Assembly (NCBI GenBank): GCA_026391735.1
Contig: JAPLDL010000019.1
Coordinates: forward strand, 62,001-126,000
Direction of reading: 5' to 3'
DNA length: 64,000 nucleotides
Origin: Bacteroidota bacterium
GTDB taxonomy: Bacteria; Bacteroidota; Bacteroidia; Bacteroidales; FEN-979
The translations under genes and the position numbers were made by a program. Positions 41,997 through 50,374 of this stretch are shown piece by piece. The notes below the pieces were generated by a model. That model was given only the letters and a program-made list of their open reading frames with translations. It was not told the origin of the DNA and did no database searches. Position 1 is the stretch's first letter. Every line of letters starts with the position of its first letter.

Positions 41997-43928
41997 TCAG
42001 GGAGTGATAATGATTTTCCGCATAGCAGTTTTGCTGCCATTTCGGTCGGTGAGATAAAGGATGTAGATTCCCTGCCTGAGTGAACTCACATCAAGGCTTT
42101 CGGCATATTTCACATTCAGCATCGTCTGTCCCAGCAGGTTAGTAACGGTTAATGTATACCTGTCGGCGGATGAGGTTCCGTTGCTGTTCAAACTGAGGTG
42201 TAAAATACCGTCACGGCAGGGATTGGGATAGACCTCAAGTTGAGGAGCAGAAGTTCCGGGTTCTTCCATGCCTAAAGGGATTGGCTTACCCACGATGGGT
42301 CTGATCATCAGGGAGCCTGAAAATGCGCTGGGATACCATTTCCCCGTGGTATTGTAGAAGATCTGGTCAGAATGATCATTGTACGCGTCGAATCCAAGGC
42401 TGAGGTTATCGGCCGTTGTCTGTATCCACCCAATATAGATGATCCCGCTGACGGGAAGAGCAGGCATATGATATGTGACGAATTTATTCAGCTGATCTGC
42501 ATATCTCGGCAATCTGAGCCTGCAGTAAATCGTATCGCCCGGTGTTCCTACGTCATCATTCCAAACACATAAATAAAAATAAGGGGGGCTGGTATTATTC
42601 ATGACCCGGTTAAAGAACATCTGAATCGCCCTCAGGGTGTCGGGTTTGTTCAGGCTGAAGCGATAAGCGAGCATGGAACCTGCAGGGGTCAGTCCGTAGG
42701 ACGCTTCAGGTGTCCCGTCATCATAAGCGAAATAGTTGAACAGGTTCTGGTTCCGGTTTATGGTATCACCAAGGGTGGACCCGCCGGCATTGTCTTTAAT
42801 GATGTGCTGCATTTTGAATGTAGCGCTGTCGGCCTGAGTAATCGGGTAAAACCATGGAACTGCAGGATGCTCAGTGAAAGGTCCCGTTGTATATACAGGG
42901 GGCAGATTAAAATTAGGGCTGGTATAAGTTTTGGTGAATGAACCTTCAGCATTTGTGACTTTATAGGAATAACGGCAATTACGTATAGCAACATCCCTGT
43001 TGCTGAAGATCACGGTGACCGAATCGGCCATTTCCTGTTCGGGGGCAGCGGTGTATTGCGGATAAGGCATGGATTCATAATTCCGGAGCATGCTCGGGGC
43101 CCTGTCAATGAAACGGATTTCGGAGCGTACAGTATCATTCATGTTTCTCCCAATATTAAGATAAACATTATCGATATTCCATTGGTCACAGTTACTTTGC
43201 CAGGAATATTCAGGAGGACCGGCGAAATTTACATAATTATAGAACTGGAACCGGAATGTTTTCTTGAAGAAAAGCAGGGTATCGGTAATGGGGATCATTA
43301 CCTGGACGAAATATTTTTCATTATTGTAATACCTGAACGTGTCGAGAGACATGCCTTTGCTGAACCATACCTTTTTCCAGATATCTGGTACGCTGTCGTG
43401 AGCAGGGGAGATCAGAAAGCGGAGCAGGAGGGAATCCTGTTTCAAGGGGAAGTCCCTTGACCGGCCCTGTGGCTGGTAATAAAAACTGAGGTACACCGAA
43501 TCGCCGGCAGTAAGCTTGCGGGGGCTGGGTGAGAATACCGAATCAAGCCTGATAAACCGTGATGTCAGATGATCGGCAATAAAAGGTGTAGGGCCCTGTT
43601 CGGCATTAGTGTACATCAATCCTTTTTCATCGATAGCATCCAGGGTGACGGCTCCACGGTTGGGCGGATAAAGAGGGATATCGGTATTGACAAAAGTATA
43701 ATTGTCAATCCACAAGCTGCTGGCAGGGTAGATGCTGTCGTATGAAAAATCATCAAAAAAGGGCAATATTGCAGGAATGGTATCACTTCCCTTGCTGAAA
43801 TGGCCCCTCATCTGGTTTTCAAGGTACTTCTCTCCGACCAGAGGATTTGTCTGCATGCCGGTAAGGACCTCCTGTGCCCATCCGCCGAAAGAAAAAAATA
43901 AAAAAAATACTGTAAGTAATCTATTCAT
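41997..43928 (-). CDS. Secreted protein with T9SS type A sorting domain, unknown function
   Basis: The 643-residue product has a signal peptide (MNRLLTVFFLFFSFGGWAQ). The large middle part is beta-rich with many aromatic residues and no catalytic motif that I recognise. It contains a long N-terminal region with SLWIDNYTFVNTDIPLYPPN and a later segment FAYDDGTPEASYGL. The last 75 residues are a T9SS type A domain starting VYPNPCRDG and ending KIIITP. It would be exported through SecA/Sec and then the T9SS. A TTG at 43931 precedes the ATG by one codon. It lies 20 bp upstream of the RluD-like gene. Confidence 0.85.
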   Translation of the reverse strand: MNRLLTVFFLFFSFGGWAQEVLTGMQTNPLVGEKYLENQMRGHFSKGSDTIPAILPFFDDFSYDSIYPASSLWIDNYTFVNTDIPLYPPNRGAVTLDAIDEKGLMYTNAEQGPTPFIADHLTSRFIRLDSVFSPSPRKLTAGDSVYLSFYYQPQGRSRDFPLKQDSLLLRFLISPAHDSVPDIWKKVWFSKGMSLDTFRYYNNEKYFVQVMIPITDTLLFFKKTFRFQFYNYVNFAGPPEYSWQSNCDQWNIDNVYLNIGRNMNDTVRSEIRFIDRAPSMLRNYESMPYPQYTAAPEQEMADSVTVIFSNRDVAIRNCRYSYKVTNAEGSFTKTYTSPNFNLPPVYTTGPFTEHPAVPWFYPITQADSATFKMQHIIKDNAGGSTLGDTINRNQNLFNYFAYDDGTPEASYGLTPAGSMLAYRFSLNKPDTLRAIQMFFNRVMNNTSPPYFYLCVWNDDVGTPGDTIYCRLRLPRYADQLNKFVTYHMPALPVSGIIYIGWIQTTADNLSLGFDAYNDHSDQIFYNTTGKWYPSAFSGSLMIRPIVGKPIPLGMEEPGTSAPQLEVYPNPCRDGILHLSLNSNGTSSADRYTLTVTNLLGQTMLNVKYAESLDVSSLRQGIYILYLTDRNGSKTAMRKIIITP

Positions 43929-43950
43929 CAAATTTTTATTTCTATAACTA

Positions 43951-43999
43951 ATTATCCAGCTATCCAGTTATCCAGCTATCCAGTTATCCAGTTATTTCG
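43951..43999. repeat. Tandem repeat of an 8-bp TATCCAGT/C unit
   Basis: TTATCCAG and CTATCCAG alternate about five and a half times just upstream of the cargo gene, running into the TAA stop codon of the PASTA gene (43992-43994). It is another of the short repeat tracts in gaps of this window. Confidence 0.75.
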
Positions 44000-44591
44000 T
44001 CAACAAGCTATCCATTTGGTTTGTATCTTTCTTCATCTGACTTGCTTTTGCACCCATACCTACCTGGAGATCAATAACGGACCCTTTCTCCAGTTTAGTT
44101 CCTGGGGCGATCACTTTATTATCCAATAGCTGGTTTTGTACAGCATCTTCATCAAAGGATTTGATAAAAATAAGTTTTCCAAGTTTAAGCCCGGAACTCT
44201 CAAGCATTGACTGTGCTTGTCTCAACGTCAGATCCTTCAGGTCGGGCATTGCAGTCTTTTCAGGAATAATCGAAACGATGGTCAGATATACCATGCGATT
44301 ATGTTTAACCCTTGAACCAGGATAAGGATCCTGTGAAAGTATGGAGCCTTTTGGCTTGTCGGGATCGAAAATACTATCGTTTATGGCGAATTTGAAATCG
44401 CCTGATCTGTCGGCATGCATGATATCCGATATGTTTTGTCCGCGGAAATCAGGAACGACAATATAATCACTGTGTTTAGTATACCATGAGAGAGAATAAA
44501 AAGTGACCCAGAGCAGAAAAGCAGTAATTCCTATTGAAATAAGAAAATGCTTGAGAAATCGTTTAGAAAATAGAAAACGGACAAATTCCAT
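43992..44591 (-). CDS. PASTA domain-containing membrane-anchored protein
   Basis: The 199-residue protein has a short cytoplasmic N-terminus, a membrane helix (about residues 13-33), and two to three PASTA domains. They are seen as IVVPDFRGQNISDIM, PGSRVKHNRMVYLTIV, AMPDLKDLTLRQAQSML and APGTKLEKGSVIDLQVGMG. PASTA domains bind peptidoglycan fragments. There is no kinase domain, so it is not a PknB-type kinase. It lies near ddl and the RluD-like gene, an arrangement also common in other Bacteroidota. Its promoter (TTTG-N19-TAAGTTTG) overlaps the ddl promoter region. Confidence 0.9.
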   Translation of the reverse strand: MEFVRFLFSKRFLKHFLISIGITAFLLWVTFYSLSWYTKHSDYIVVPDFRGQNISDIMHADRSGDFKFAINDSIFDPDKPKGSILSQDPYPGSRVKHNRMVYLTIVSIIPEKTAMPDLKDLTLRQAQSMLESSGLKLGKLIFIKSFDEDAVQNQLLDNKVIAPGTKLEKGSVIDLQVGMGAKASQMKKDTNQMDSLLTK

Positions 44592-44650
44592 TCCTTCGTT
44601 TACCTTATTAACCTGAATTAGATGATTTTATTGTACCTGTAATAGCCGGA

Positions 44651-44681
44651 CAAACTTACGAAAAAATGCCTTTGCGGCAAA
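44651..44681 (-). promoter_or_regulatory. Bacteroidota-type promoter of the PASTA gene
   Basis: Minus strand: TTTG (44678-44681), 19 bases, then TAAGTTTG (44651-44658). It lies about 60 bases upstream of the ATG at 44591 and interleaves with the plus-strand ddl promoter. Confidence 0.65.
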
Positions 44682-44706
44682 ATACCATGATTTTGTGCTA
44701 ATTTTG
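44671..44706 (+). promoter_or_regulatory. ddl: Promoter region of ddl
   Basis: TTTG at 44671-44674 and TAATTTTG at 44699-44706, separated by 24 bases, which is longer than the usual 19-21. The -7 box is the stronger half. The ATG at 44725 follows 18 bases later. Divergent overlap with the PASTA promoter. Confidence 0.5.
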
Positions 44707-44724
44707 CTTATTTAATGTAGTCAT

Positions 44725-45693
44725 ATGTACAATATTGCAATAGTTGCAGGCGGGGACTCCGGGGAATATGGGATTTCCATGAAGAGCGGAAAGCAAGTGG
44801 AACTGAATATGGACCTGGGGAAATTCAGACCATTTCTTATTGAGATCAGGGGGGCGAAATGGAACTATAAGATAGGAACAAAGTCTTTCCCTATTGATAA
44901 AAATGATTTTTCACTGACTATTGGTAAACGAAAGATAAGGTTCGACGCGGTATTCGTTGCAATTCACGGGACACCCGGGGAGGATGGAAGGCTGCAGGGT
45001 TATTTCGATATGCTTGGAATTAAATATACTTCCTGCGGACTGACAACTTCTGCCCTTTCATTTAACAAGAGTTTCTGCAAAGATGTGGTTGCCGGTTACG
45101 GGGTTGATGTGGCCCGCTCGGTTCATTTTTATATTGGCGACAAAGAAGCTTTGGGTACTGTCACAAAAAAGTTGAAGCTGCCTGTATTCGTTAAGCCAAA
45201 CTGCGGAGGGTCCAGCGTAGGGATGTCGAAAGTTAACCATAAAAAGGACCTGAAGAAGGCACTGGAATTAGCCTTTAAGGAGGATAATGAGATCATCGTT
45301 GAGGAATTCATCAAAGGCAGGGAGCTGACCTGCGGGGTTATCAGGTCACAAGGTAAGATCATACCGTTTCCGGTCACCGAGATTATTTCTAAAAAGGAAT
45401 TTTTCGATTTCGAAGCCAAGTACCAACGAGGAATGGCCGAGGAAGTTGTTCCTGCAGAAGTGCCTTTGAATGTCTCTGATAAATGCAGGGAAATTTCCCT
45501 GAATCTTTTCAGGAAGCTCAATTGTCGAGGAATAGTGCGTTTTGATTATATTTTTACAGGAAAAAAATTCTATTTCCTAGAAGTCAATACGGTCCCGGGG
45601 ATTACCTCGGCCAGTATTGTTCCTAAAATGGCAAAAGCATATGGCTGGACCTACACGGAAATGATCACTAATTTATTGAATGAGATAATTTGA
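44725..45693 (+). CDS. ddl: D-alanine--D-alanine ligase
   Basis: The enzyme joins two D-alanines for the peptidoglycan stem. The ATP-grasp fold is clear: IAVIVAGGDSGEYGIS-like start, FVAIHGTPGEDGRLQGYFDM, YTSCGLTTSALSFNKSFCKD, VFVKPNCGGSSVGMSKV, VEEFIKGRELTCGV, FDYIFTGKKFYFLEVNTVPG and a terminal MITNLL. The Lys and Glu ATP ligands are in these blocks. The length of 322 residues fits. It is expressed divergently from PASTA with interleaved promoters, and the purine NTPase gene begins 16 bp later. Confidence 0.95.
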   Translation: MYNIAIVAGGDSGEYGISMKSGKQVELNMDLGKFRPFLIEIRGAKWNYKIGTKSFPIDKNDFSLTIGKRKIRFDAVFVAIHGTPGEDGRLQGYFDMLGIKYTSCGLTTSALSFNKSFCKDVVAGYGVDVARSVHFYIGDKEALGTVTKKLKLPVFVKPNCGGSSVGMSKVNHKKDLKKALELAFKEDNEIIVEEFIKGRELTCGVIRSQGKIIPFPVTEIISKKEFFDFEAKYQRGMAEEVVPAEVPLNVSDKCREISLNLFRKLNCRGIVRFDYIFTGKKFYFLEVNTVPGITSASIVPKMAKAYGWTYTEMITNLLNEII

Positions 45694-45709
45694 ATTACAA
45701 TATTTTGTT

Positions 45710-46291
45710 ATGATCTCACTGATCTTTGCTACAAATAACCTGCACAAATTAAGAGAGTTGCAGGAAATTACAGGAAATACTCTCACTGTCAAAAGTTTAG
45801 CCGACATCGGATTTGATTCTGAGATCCCCGAGACACAACCTACGATTGAAGGGAATGCAAGGCAAAAAGCAAGGTTTATCTATGAAAAAACGGGAATGGA
45901 TTGTTTTGCCGACGATACCGGGCTTGAGATTTCAGCTCTTGAAGGGCGTCCCGGAGTTTATTCGGCCCGGTATGCAGGTGAGGGATGTTCGTTTGCTGAT
46001 AATGTGAACAAAGTCCTTAAGGAAATGCAGGGTTTGGACGACCGAAGAGCCTGTTTCCGCTGTGTAATTTGCCTGATTTACAAGGGTAATGAATTTGTTT
46101 TCGAAGGGCGAATTGATGGTGAGATAACCCTTGATCCGTCGGGTGAGGATGGTTTCGGATATGATCCGGTGTTTATTCCTGAAGGACAATCCCAAACTTT
46201 TGCCGGGATGCCGGCTTACCTGAAGAACGGTCTGAGCCACCGGGGAAGAGCGGTTCATAAAATGCTTCAGTTTCTAAGCAGGCTTGAATAA
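45710..46291 (+). CDS. rdgB: XTP/dITP diphosphatase (RdgB/HAM1 family)
   Basis: This enzyme removes non-canonical purine nucleoside triphosphates such as ITP and XTP to prevent their use in DNA and RNA. The 193-residue protein has the HAM1 motifs: FATNNLHKLRELQEI, DCFADDTGLEISALEGRPGV YSARYAG split across residues 63-90, GEDGFGYDPVFIPEG and the late SHRGRAVHKML. It follows ddl closely and ends in a strong hairpin terminator shared with the convergent SGNH gene. Confidence 0.95.
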   Translation: MISLIFATNNLHKLRELQEITGNTLTVKSLADIGFDSEIPETQPTIEGNARQKARFIYEKTGMDCFADDTGLEISALEGRPGVYSARYAGEGCSFADNVNKVLKEMQGLDDRRACFRCVICLIYKGNEFVFEGRIDGEITLDPSGEDGFGYDPVFIPEGQSQTFAGMPAYLKNGLSHRGRAVHKMLQFLSRLE

Positions 46292-46323
46292 AAAAATCCC
46301 GGTGGTTGGCCGGGATTTTTTTT
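46289..46323. terminator. Bidirectional terminator between rdgB and the SGNH hydrolase gene
   Basis: A perfect 12-bp stem, AAAAAATCCCGG (46291-46302) with CCGGGATTTTTT (46310-46321), surrounds a 7-base loop. It has an A-run before it and a T-run after it, so it can act in both directions. Confidence 0.9.
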
Positions 46324-46336
46324 GAGTGTATTCTTT

Positions 46337-47665
46337 TTACGGGAAAACCACACCTTTATATTTGGTTACATCAACATAGGGGATTTTGCTCCCGAAACGC
46401 TGATTTATTACCTCAATAAAGAAATTGGCGGAAAGTGCATTTCCTCTTGGGGTGAGATGTATCCCGTCAAGTGAGAAAGCGCCGCCTGTTACGAAATCAG
46501 TATTGAGATGAACTCCGTCCCAAACGATTCCAGACTGTGAATTCAGCTGTTTCAGCTTGGAATTCATGTCGACCAGGCCCACGTGATGATTGGAAGCCAT
46601 AGTGTCCATGATAGCATTAAAGATATTGGTGGCGGCATGGATCTCTGCAACTTCAGAAGTGGTCAGCACATACTGGTCAGGAATGGGATAGGGAGCATGG
46701 GTAGCAACATTGATTATTCCCATTCCCCTGCATTTCATTGAGTCCTGGGGTACCGTCATCAGAACATATTCACCAGGTACCATCTGCCTGACTTTAAAAT
46801 ACGGATGAGGAGAAGTAGGATCCTTTATAAGAAAAGGATTCTGTCCAACTACATAATGGAATGGTAACTGGTAGAGGCTCATTGCATAATTAACCGAATC
46901 GACAAGGCTTTGCCGGGTCAACACAAGCCCGTTATAAGGTATGGTAGTAAAAAACGGGATACTGGTAATGTCGGGAATATTGGCCATGACGCCTTGTGCT
47001 CCGGTTGCAAGAAGGGATCCTAAAACTGTTTTCATTGCAAAATAGAACAGCTGGGGGTTTGTGATTGAATCATACGAACCTCCGGCAAGTGCGTAGGCTA
47101 AAACGTCATTATCACCAAGTTGCATTGTGAAGAATGTAGGATGAACATTGTTGAACTCCTGTACGACTGCGCCTGTGAGGCTGGTAGCAAATCGTGCATA
47201 GTAAGGGTTCATTTGAGCATAACCTGGCGCAATAAGGTGGAATGACTTGGCGCCGGGGATACCGAAATTATTCACTGCATAACCTACGTTTGCAAAAGGA
47301 TCCATTGCGCCTTCGGTCCTTAAAGGACCAAGACCGACAACACCCTGGCAGTCGACTGTGTATCCAAGTACAAGTTTAGGTTGAACACCGGGGTATACTG
47401 CTACTCCGAAGTTACTGGTAACCATAGGCTGCACAAATGCACCGCCGCCGGCAAGTTGCAACTGGCCTGCGATCAGGTTCGGACAGGAATATACTTGTCC
47501 GTCATGGTATAAGGCGCCATCGGCATATCCGGCAACAAGTGAGTTCCCGACAGATATATAGGTGGTGAAGTTGGCTGTCCCTTTATCAGCGGCATATTCG
47601 CTGATTTTACGTTCACAAGAGGTGAAAAGTGCAAGGGATAATATTATGAATAGTAGTTTTTTCAT
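46337..47665 (-). CDS. SGNH/GDSL-type hydrolase lipoprotein
   Basis: The 442-residue lipoprotein has a signal peptide with cysteine in LFTSCERK. The SGNH hydrolase fold is seen as ISVGNSLVAGYADGAL (block I, with the nucleophile Ser), TMQLGDNDVLAYAL (block III), and DGIHLTPRGNALSANFFIE (block V with the catalytic Asp-x-x-His). These enzymes cut ester bonds of lipids or acetylated sugars. The substrate is unknown. The block I Ser lies in GNSL rather than the GDSL form. It follows the FadL-like porin gene by 18 bp, which suggests the pair handles a hydrophobic ester, but this is inference. Confidence 0.9.
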   Translation of the reverse strand: MKKLLFIILSLALFTSCERKISEYAADKGTANFTTYISVGNSLVAGYADGALYHDGQVYSCPNLIAGQLQLAGGGAFVQPMVTSNFGVAVYPGVQPKLVLGYTVDCQGVVGLGPLRTEGAMDPFANVGYAVNNFGIPGAKSFHLIAPGYAQMNPYYARFATSLTGAVVQEFNNVHPTFFTMQLGDNDVLAYALAGGSYDSITNPQLFYFAMKTVLGSLLATGAQGVMANIPDITSIPFFTTIPYNGLVLTRQSLVDSVNYAMSLYQLPFHYVVGQNPFLIKDPTSPHPYFKVRQMVPGEYVLMTVPQDSMKCRGMGIINVATHAPYPIPDQYVLTTSEVAEIHAATNIFNAIMDTMASNHHVGLVDMNSKLKQLNSQSGIVWDGVHLNTDFVTGGAFSLDGIHLTPRGNALSANFFIEVINQRFGSKIPYVDVTKYKGVVFP

Positions 47666-47683
47666 TTCGTTCTGTTTTTAAGG

Positions 47684-48907
47684 TTAGAAACTATATGATA
47701 AACCGATGGCCGGGATGTAAAAAGCCGAATAGTATGTGCCGGCAAAATTCTCCGGGCTGTATGTCCCATCGCGTTTCGTACCCATCAGGTAAAGGAATGC
47801 CGCATCAATACTGAACCCTTTGAAAGGAAATACCGATAAACCTGCAGTAAGTCCGATCTCATTTGAACTGGGTGTTTGAGGATTAAGGTAATCAGATGGT
47901 ACGGGAGAAGGATCGTAATAGGCACCAAGCCTTACGGTCACAGTAGGATTGATTTTGTATTGAGCCCCTAGTCTGGGGATCAGCTTGTTCTGGTATAATG
48001 CAGGCTGGGCGGTTCTGCCAAGGGATGCTGTTTGAGTTTTGAAGTTGAATACCAGGGAATCATATTGTTTCCAGAATACATAGCAAAGGTTGATCCCGAT
48101 CATTAATTTCTCGTTGATATCGTATGATAAACCTAAGTCAAGGTTTGCTGGCAGGGGAAGTGAAACTTCAACCTTAGTGTCGGGGAACTGCGAACGAACT
48201 GCAGCTGGGACAGTGAATGTGGCATTGGCGTTCTGAACGTCCATATTGATTTTCGAACGGTAATCGATCCCGATATTAAGTCCTTTTACGGGATGGATGA
48301 GTATACCGGCGTTGAACCCAAAACCGATTGTATTGCCTTTGATATTTAGCTGGCCTTCACCTCCGGAATAGTCAATAGGTAAAGCCTTATTCAGGTTAAC
48401 CCCTCCGTAAGCCCAGACAAGGCCCACACCGATCCCGATTATATCTTTAAATTTATAAGAAATAGTAGGCTGAACGGTAATGGCCTGGAATTTCAGGTTC
48501 TGAATCAGATAACGTCCCTGCCAATTGTCGCCCCAGGAAAGCCCATTTCCGTAAGGTGTGTTAACTGCGAGCCCGATGCTCAGGTTGTCAGTCGCTTTAT
48601 AGGAAGCATAAAAATAAAACGGGGTGTTCAGTTGATGTTCAAGGTGTGTTTGGTAATTTTCGTCTTTGCCCTGGAAGGTAACCCTTGCCATGATCAGGCT
48701 TATGCCGCCCGAGAAACTCCATTTGTCCTTGATAAATGATACGCCGCCAGGATTGTAAAAAATACTGCTTGCATCATATGTCAGCGAAGTCCCGATCAAA
48801 CCCATTCCGGTATTTCGCGTACTGTGCAAACCAACCTGGTAGCCTCCTCCGATGGAGGTCATTGCTGCAAAACAAAATAGCAGCAAAAGGAAAGTAATTC
48901 TCCTCAT
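47684..48907 (-). CDS. FadL/OmpP1-type outer-membrane channel for hydrophobic compounds
   Basis: The 407-residue protein has a signal peptide (about residues 1-22) and a beta-barrel of alternating strands, with the FadL-family N-terminal NTGMGLIGTSLTYDASSIFYNPGG. Other family blocks are LSIGLAVNTPYGNGL, GLNIGIDYRSKIN, YDINEKLMIGINLCYVFWKQ and the terminal aromatic F. FadL proteins take up long-chain fatty acids or hydrocarbons. It precedes the SGNH hydrolase gene by 18 bp, and the two probably make one transcript. Confidence 0.93.
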   Translation of the reverse strand: MRRITFLLLLFCFAAMTSIGGGYQVGLHSTRNTGMGLIGTSLTYDASSIFYNPGGVSFIKDKWSFSGGISLIMARVTFQGKDENYQTHLEHQLNTPFYFYASYKATDNLSIGLAVNTPYGNGLSWGDNWQGRYLIQNLKFQAITVQPTISYKFKDIIGIGVGLVWAYGGVNLNKALPIDYSGGEGQLNIKGNTIGFGFNAGILIHPVKGLNIGIDYRSKINMDVQNANATFTVPAAVRSQFPDTKVEVSLPLPANLDLGLSYDINEKLMIGINLCYVFWKQYDSLVFNFKTQTASLGRTAQPALYQNKLIPRLGAQYKINPTVTVRLGAYYDPSPVPSDYLNPQTPSSNEIGLTAGLSVFPFKGFSIDAAFLYLMGTKRDGTYSPENFAGTYYSAFYIPAIGLSYSF

Positions 48908-48985
48908 GATACAGTTTTTTTGGTTAATACTGGGCGCAAGGTACTAAAAAAAAGAAACATGAAAAAAAATGATAGATAATGTTCA

Positions 48986-49016
48986 TCTGAGTTGTTAGGT
49001 TAATTCCGTATCTTTG
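48986..49016 (+). promoter_or_regulatory. Promoter of the small T9SS protein gene
   Basis: TCTG (48986-48989), 19 bases, then TATCTTTG (49009-49016), a good fit to the Bacteroidota consensus. The ATG at 49044 follows 27 bases later. Confidence 0.6.
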
Positions 49017-49043
49017 CAGCAGCAAAATCCAATAATCACTCCT

Positions 49044-49787
49044 ATGAAAAAGATCTATACCTTTTTACTTATCCTAACAATTGTAGGCACCAGCCTGTTT
49101 GCTCAAACCCTTCAACTGCAAACACTTTCAGGCACAGTTATCCCCAATGGAGGAACTGTCGGACTCAAATGGCCCATGGCTGGTGATACCACCACGGATG
49201 TTTTTCTCGAGTTGAAACAAAAAAATATCTCAACCGGGACGCAGAATTACAAAGTAATGAAGGTCGTCAAGAGCCTTGCTGATTCACAGAAAGCATATTT
49301 TTGCTTTGCCGGGGGGTGTTTCAGTGACACAACGATTATTTCTCCAACTACATTGATGCTAACAGCCGGCCAGGAGGATAATAATTTCAGCGGGCACATT
49401 ACGCCGAATAAGCACAGAGGTTCTTCTGTAGTATATTACAAATTTTACAATACAAGGGATGCAAACGACACTGTCGGGATTTATATCCAAACTGAAATAT
49501 GGGGTTTAGGGGTGAGCGACCTGTCAAACACAAAGCCTGAGCTTGGCCTTGCATTTCCGAATCCCGCTAATGAGAAGGCAACAGTTGATTACAGCCTGAA
49601 TACTGAAGGATCTGCCCGGCTGGTTTTACAGAATGTTCTCGGGACTCCAGTCAGGGAAGAAACAGTTTCAGGAGGTTCCGGTCAAGTGAAATTTAATGTT
49701 TCCGCCCTTCCCGAAGGTGTCTACGTCTATTCACTGATAGTAAATGGTAAAATTGTGTCTTCGCGAAAGTTACTGGTGAAGCATTAA
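49044..49787 (+). CDS. Small secreted T9SS protein, unknown function
   Basis: The 247-residue product from the ATG at 49044 has a signal peptide (MKKIYTFLLILTIVGTSLFA). The middle part is beta-rich with two nearby cysteines (FCFAGGCFSDTT) that may form a disulfide, and ends in a T9SS type A domain starting AFPNPANEKA and ending KLLVKH. No catalytic motif is visible. The alternative TTG at 49014 lies inside the -7 box and is rejected. The gene stands alone and is closed by a strong terminator shared with the CYTH gene. Confidence 0.88.
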   Translation: MKKIYTFLLILTIVGTSLFAQTLQLQTLSGTVIPNGGTVGLKWPMAGDTTTDVFLELKQKNISTGTQNYKVMKVVKSLADSQKAYFCFAGGCFSDTTIISPTTLMLTAGQEDNNFSGHITPNKHRGSSVVYYKFYNTRDANDTVGIYIQTEIWGLGVSDLSNTKPELGLAFPNPANEKATVDYSLNTEGSARLVLQNVLGTPVREETVSGGSGQVKFNVSALPEGVYVYSLIVNGKIVSSRKLLVKH

Positions 49788-49801
49788 TACTTCTGCAAAT
49801 T

Positions 49802-49846
49802 AATTGCATGAAAAAAGCCCTTTTCCAGGGCTTTTTTCATGCAATT
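49802..49846. terminator. Strong bidirectional terminator between T9SS and CYTH genes
   Basis: A perfect 20-bp stem (49802-49821 with 49827-49846) and 5-base loop, containing GCATGAAAAAAGCCCT and its complement, followed by Ts in both directions. Confidence 0.93.
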
Positions 49847-49852
49847 TTTATT

Positions 49853-50329
49853 TCATTTCTGATCCCATCTGGAAAACGGGTTTGATGCAAGGTAAGAGTT
49901 ATAATATCTTGGATCATCTGTAACCTCCCGGCCAATCCATGAGGGGATCCCGAAACTTTCACCGGCATGGTTTAATTCGATTTCAGCCAGGATAAGACCT
50001 TTGTTCTGCCCTCCAAACACATCAACTTCCCAGATCTTTTGATTAAAAAGTATCCGGTATCTCACTTTTTCAACCTGGTCGGGACAAAACAATCCAAGTA
50101 ATTCGATTGCATCACTCAGGGGAACCTCAAATTCAAACTCTTGCCTGACCGTTTGAACTGAGGGCCCTTTGATAGTGAGAAATCCTTTTTCTCCCGCAAC
50201 TCTAACCCTTATGGTTTTAAAAGGTTCATCACTCAGGTAACCCTGGCGGTATAATGTTCCCGGTGGTTTCGGAAGTTCCGACCATTGGATGGGGTTAACC
50301 AGGAATTTCCTTTCAATCTCAAGAGCCAT
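49853..50329 (-). CDS. CYTH domain protein (inorganic triphosphatase-like)
   Basis: The 158-residue product from the ATG at 50329 begins MALEIERKFLV, the exact CYTH ExExK metal/substrate motif. The rest alternates charged strands lining a tunnel: GYLSDEPFKTIRVRVAGEKG, FLTIKGPS, VRQEFEFEVPL, KVRYRILFNQKIWEVDVFGG and GLILAEIELNH. Bacterial CYTH proteins of this size (ygiF/NeuTTM type) hydrolyse inorganic triphosphate or bind tri- and polyphosphates. The start is chosen so that the EIERK motif is near the N-terminus; a TTG at 50374 would add 15 residues. The gene follows metK at 45 bp and is closed by the terminator at 49802-49846. Confidence 0.9.
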   Translation of the reverse strand: MALEIERKFLVNPIQWSELPKPPGTLYRQGYLSDEPFKTIRVRVAGEKGFLTIKGPSVQTVRQEFEFEVPLSDAIELLGLFCPDQVEKVRYRILFNQKIWEVDVFGGQNKGLILAEIELNHAGESFGIPSWIGREVTDDPRYYNSYLASNPFSRWDQK

Positions 50330-50374
50330 GATATTGCGTATGTGTTTCAATGAAACACGAATAAAGACATCCAA

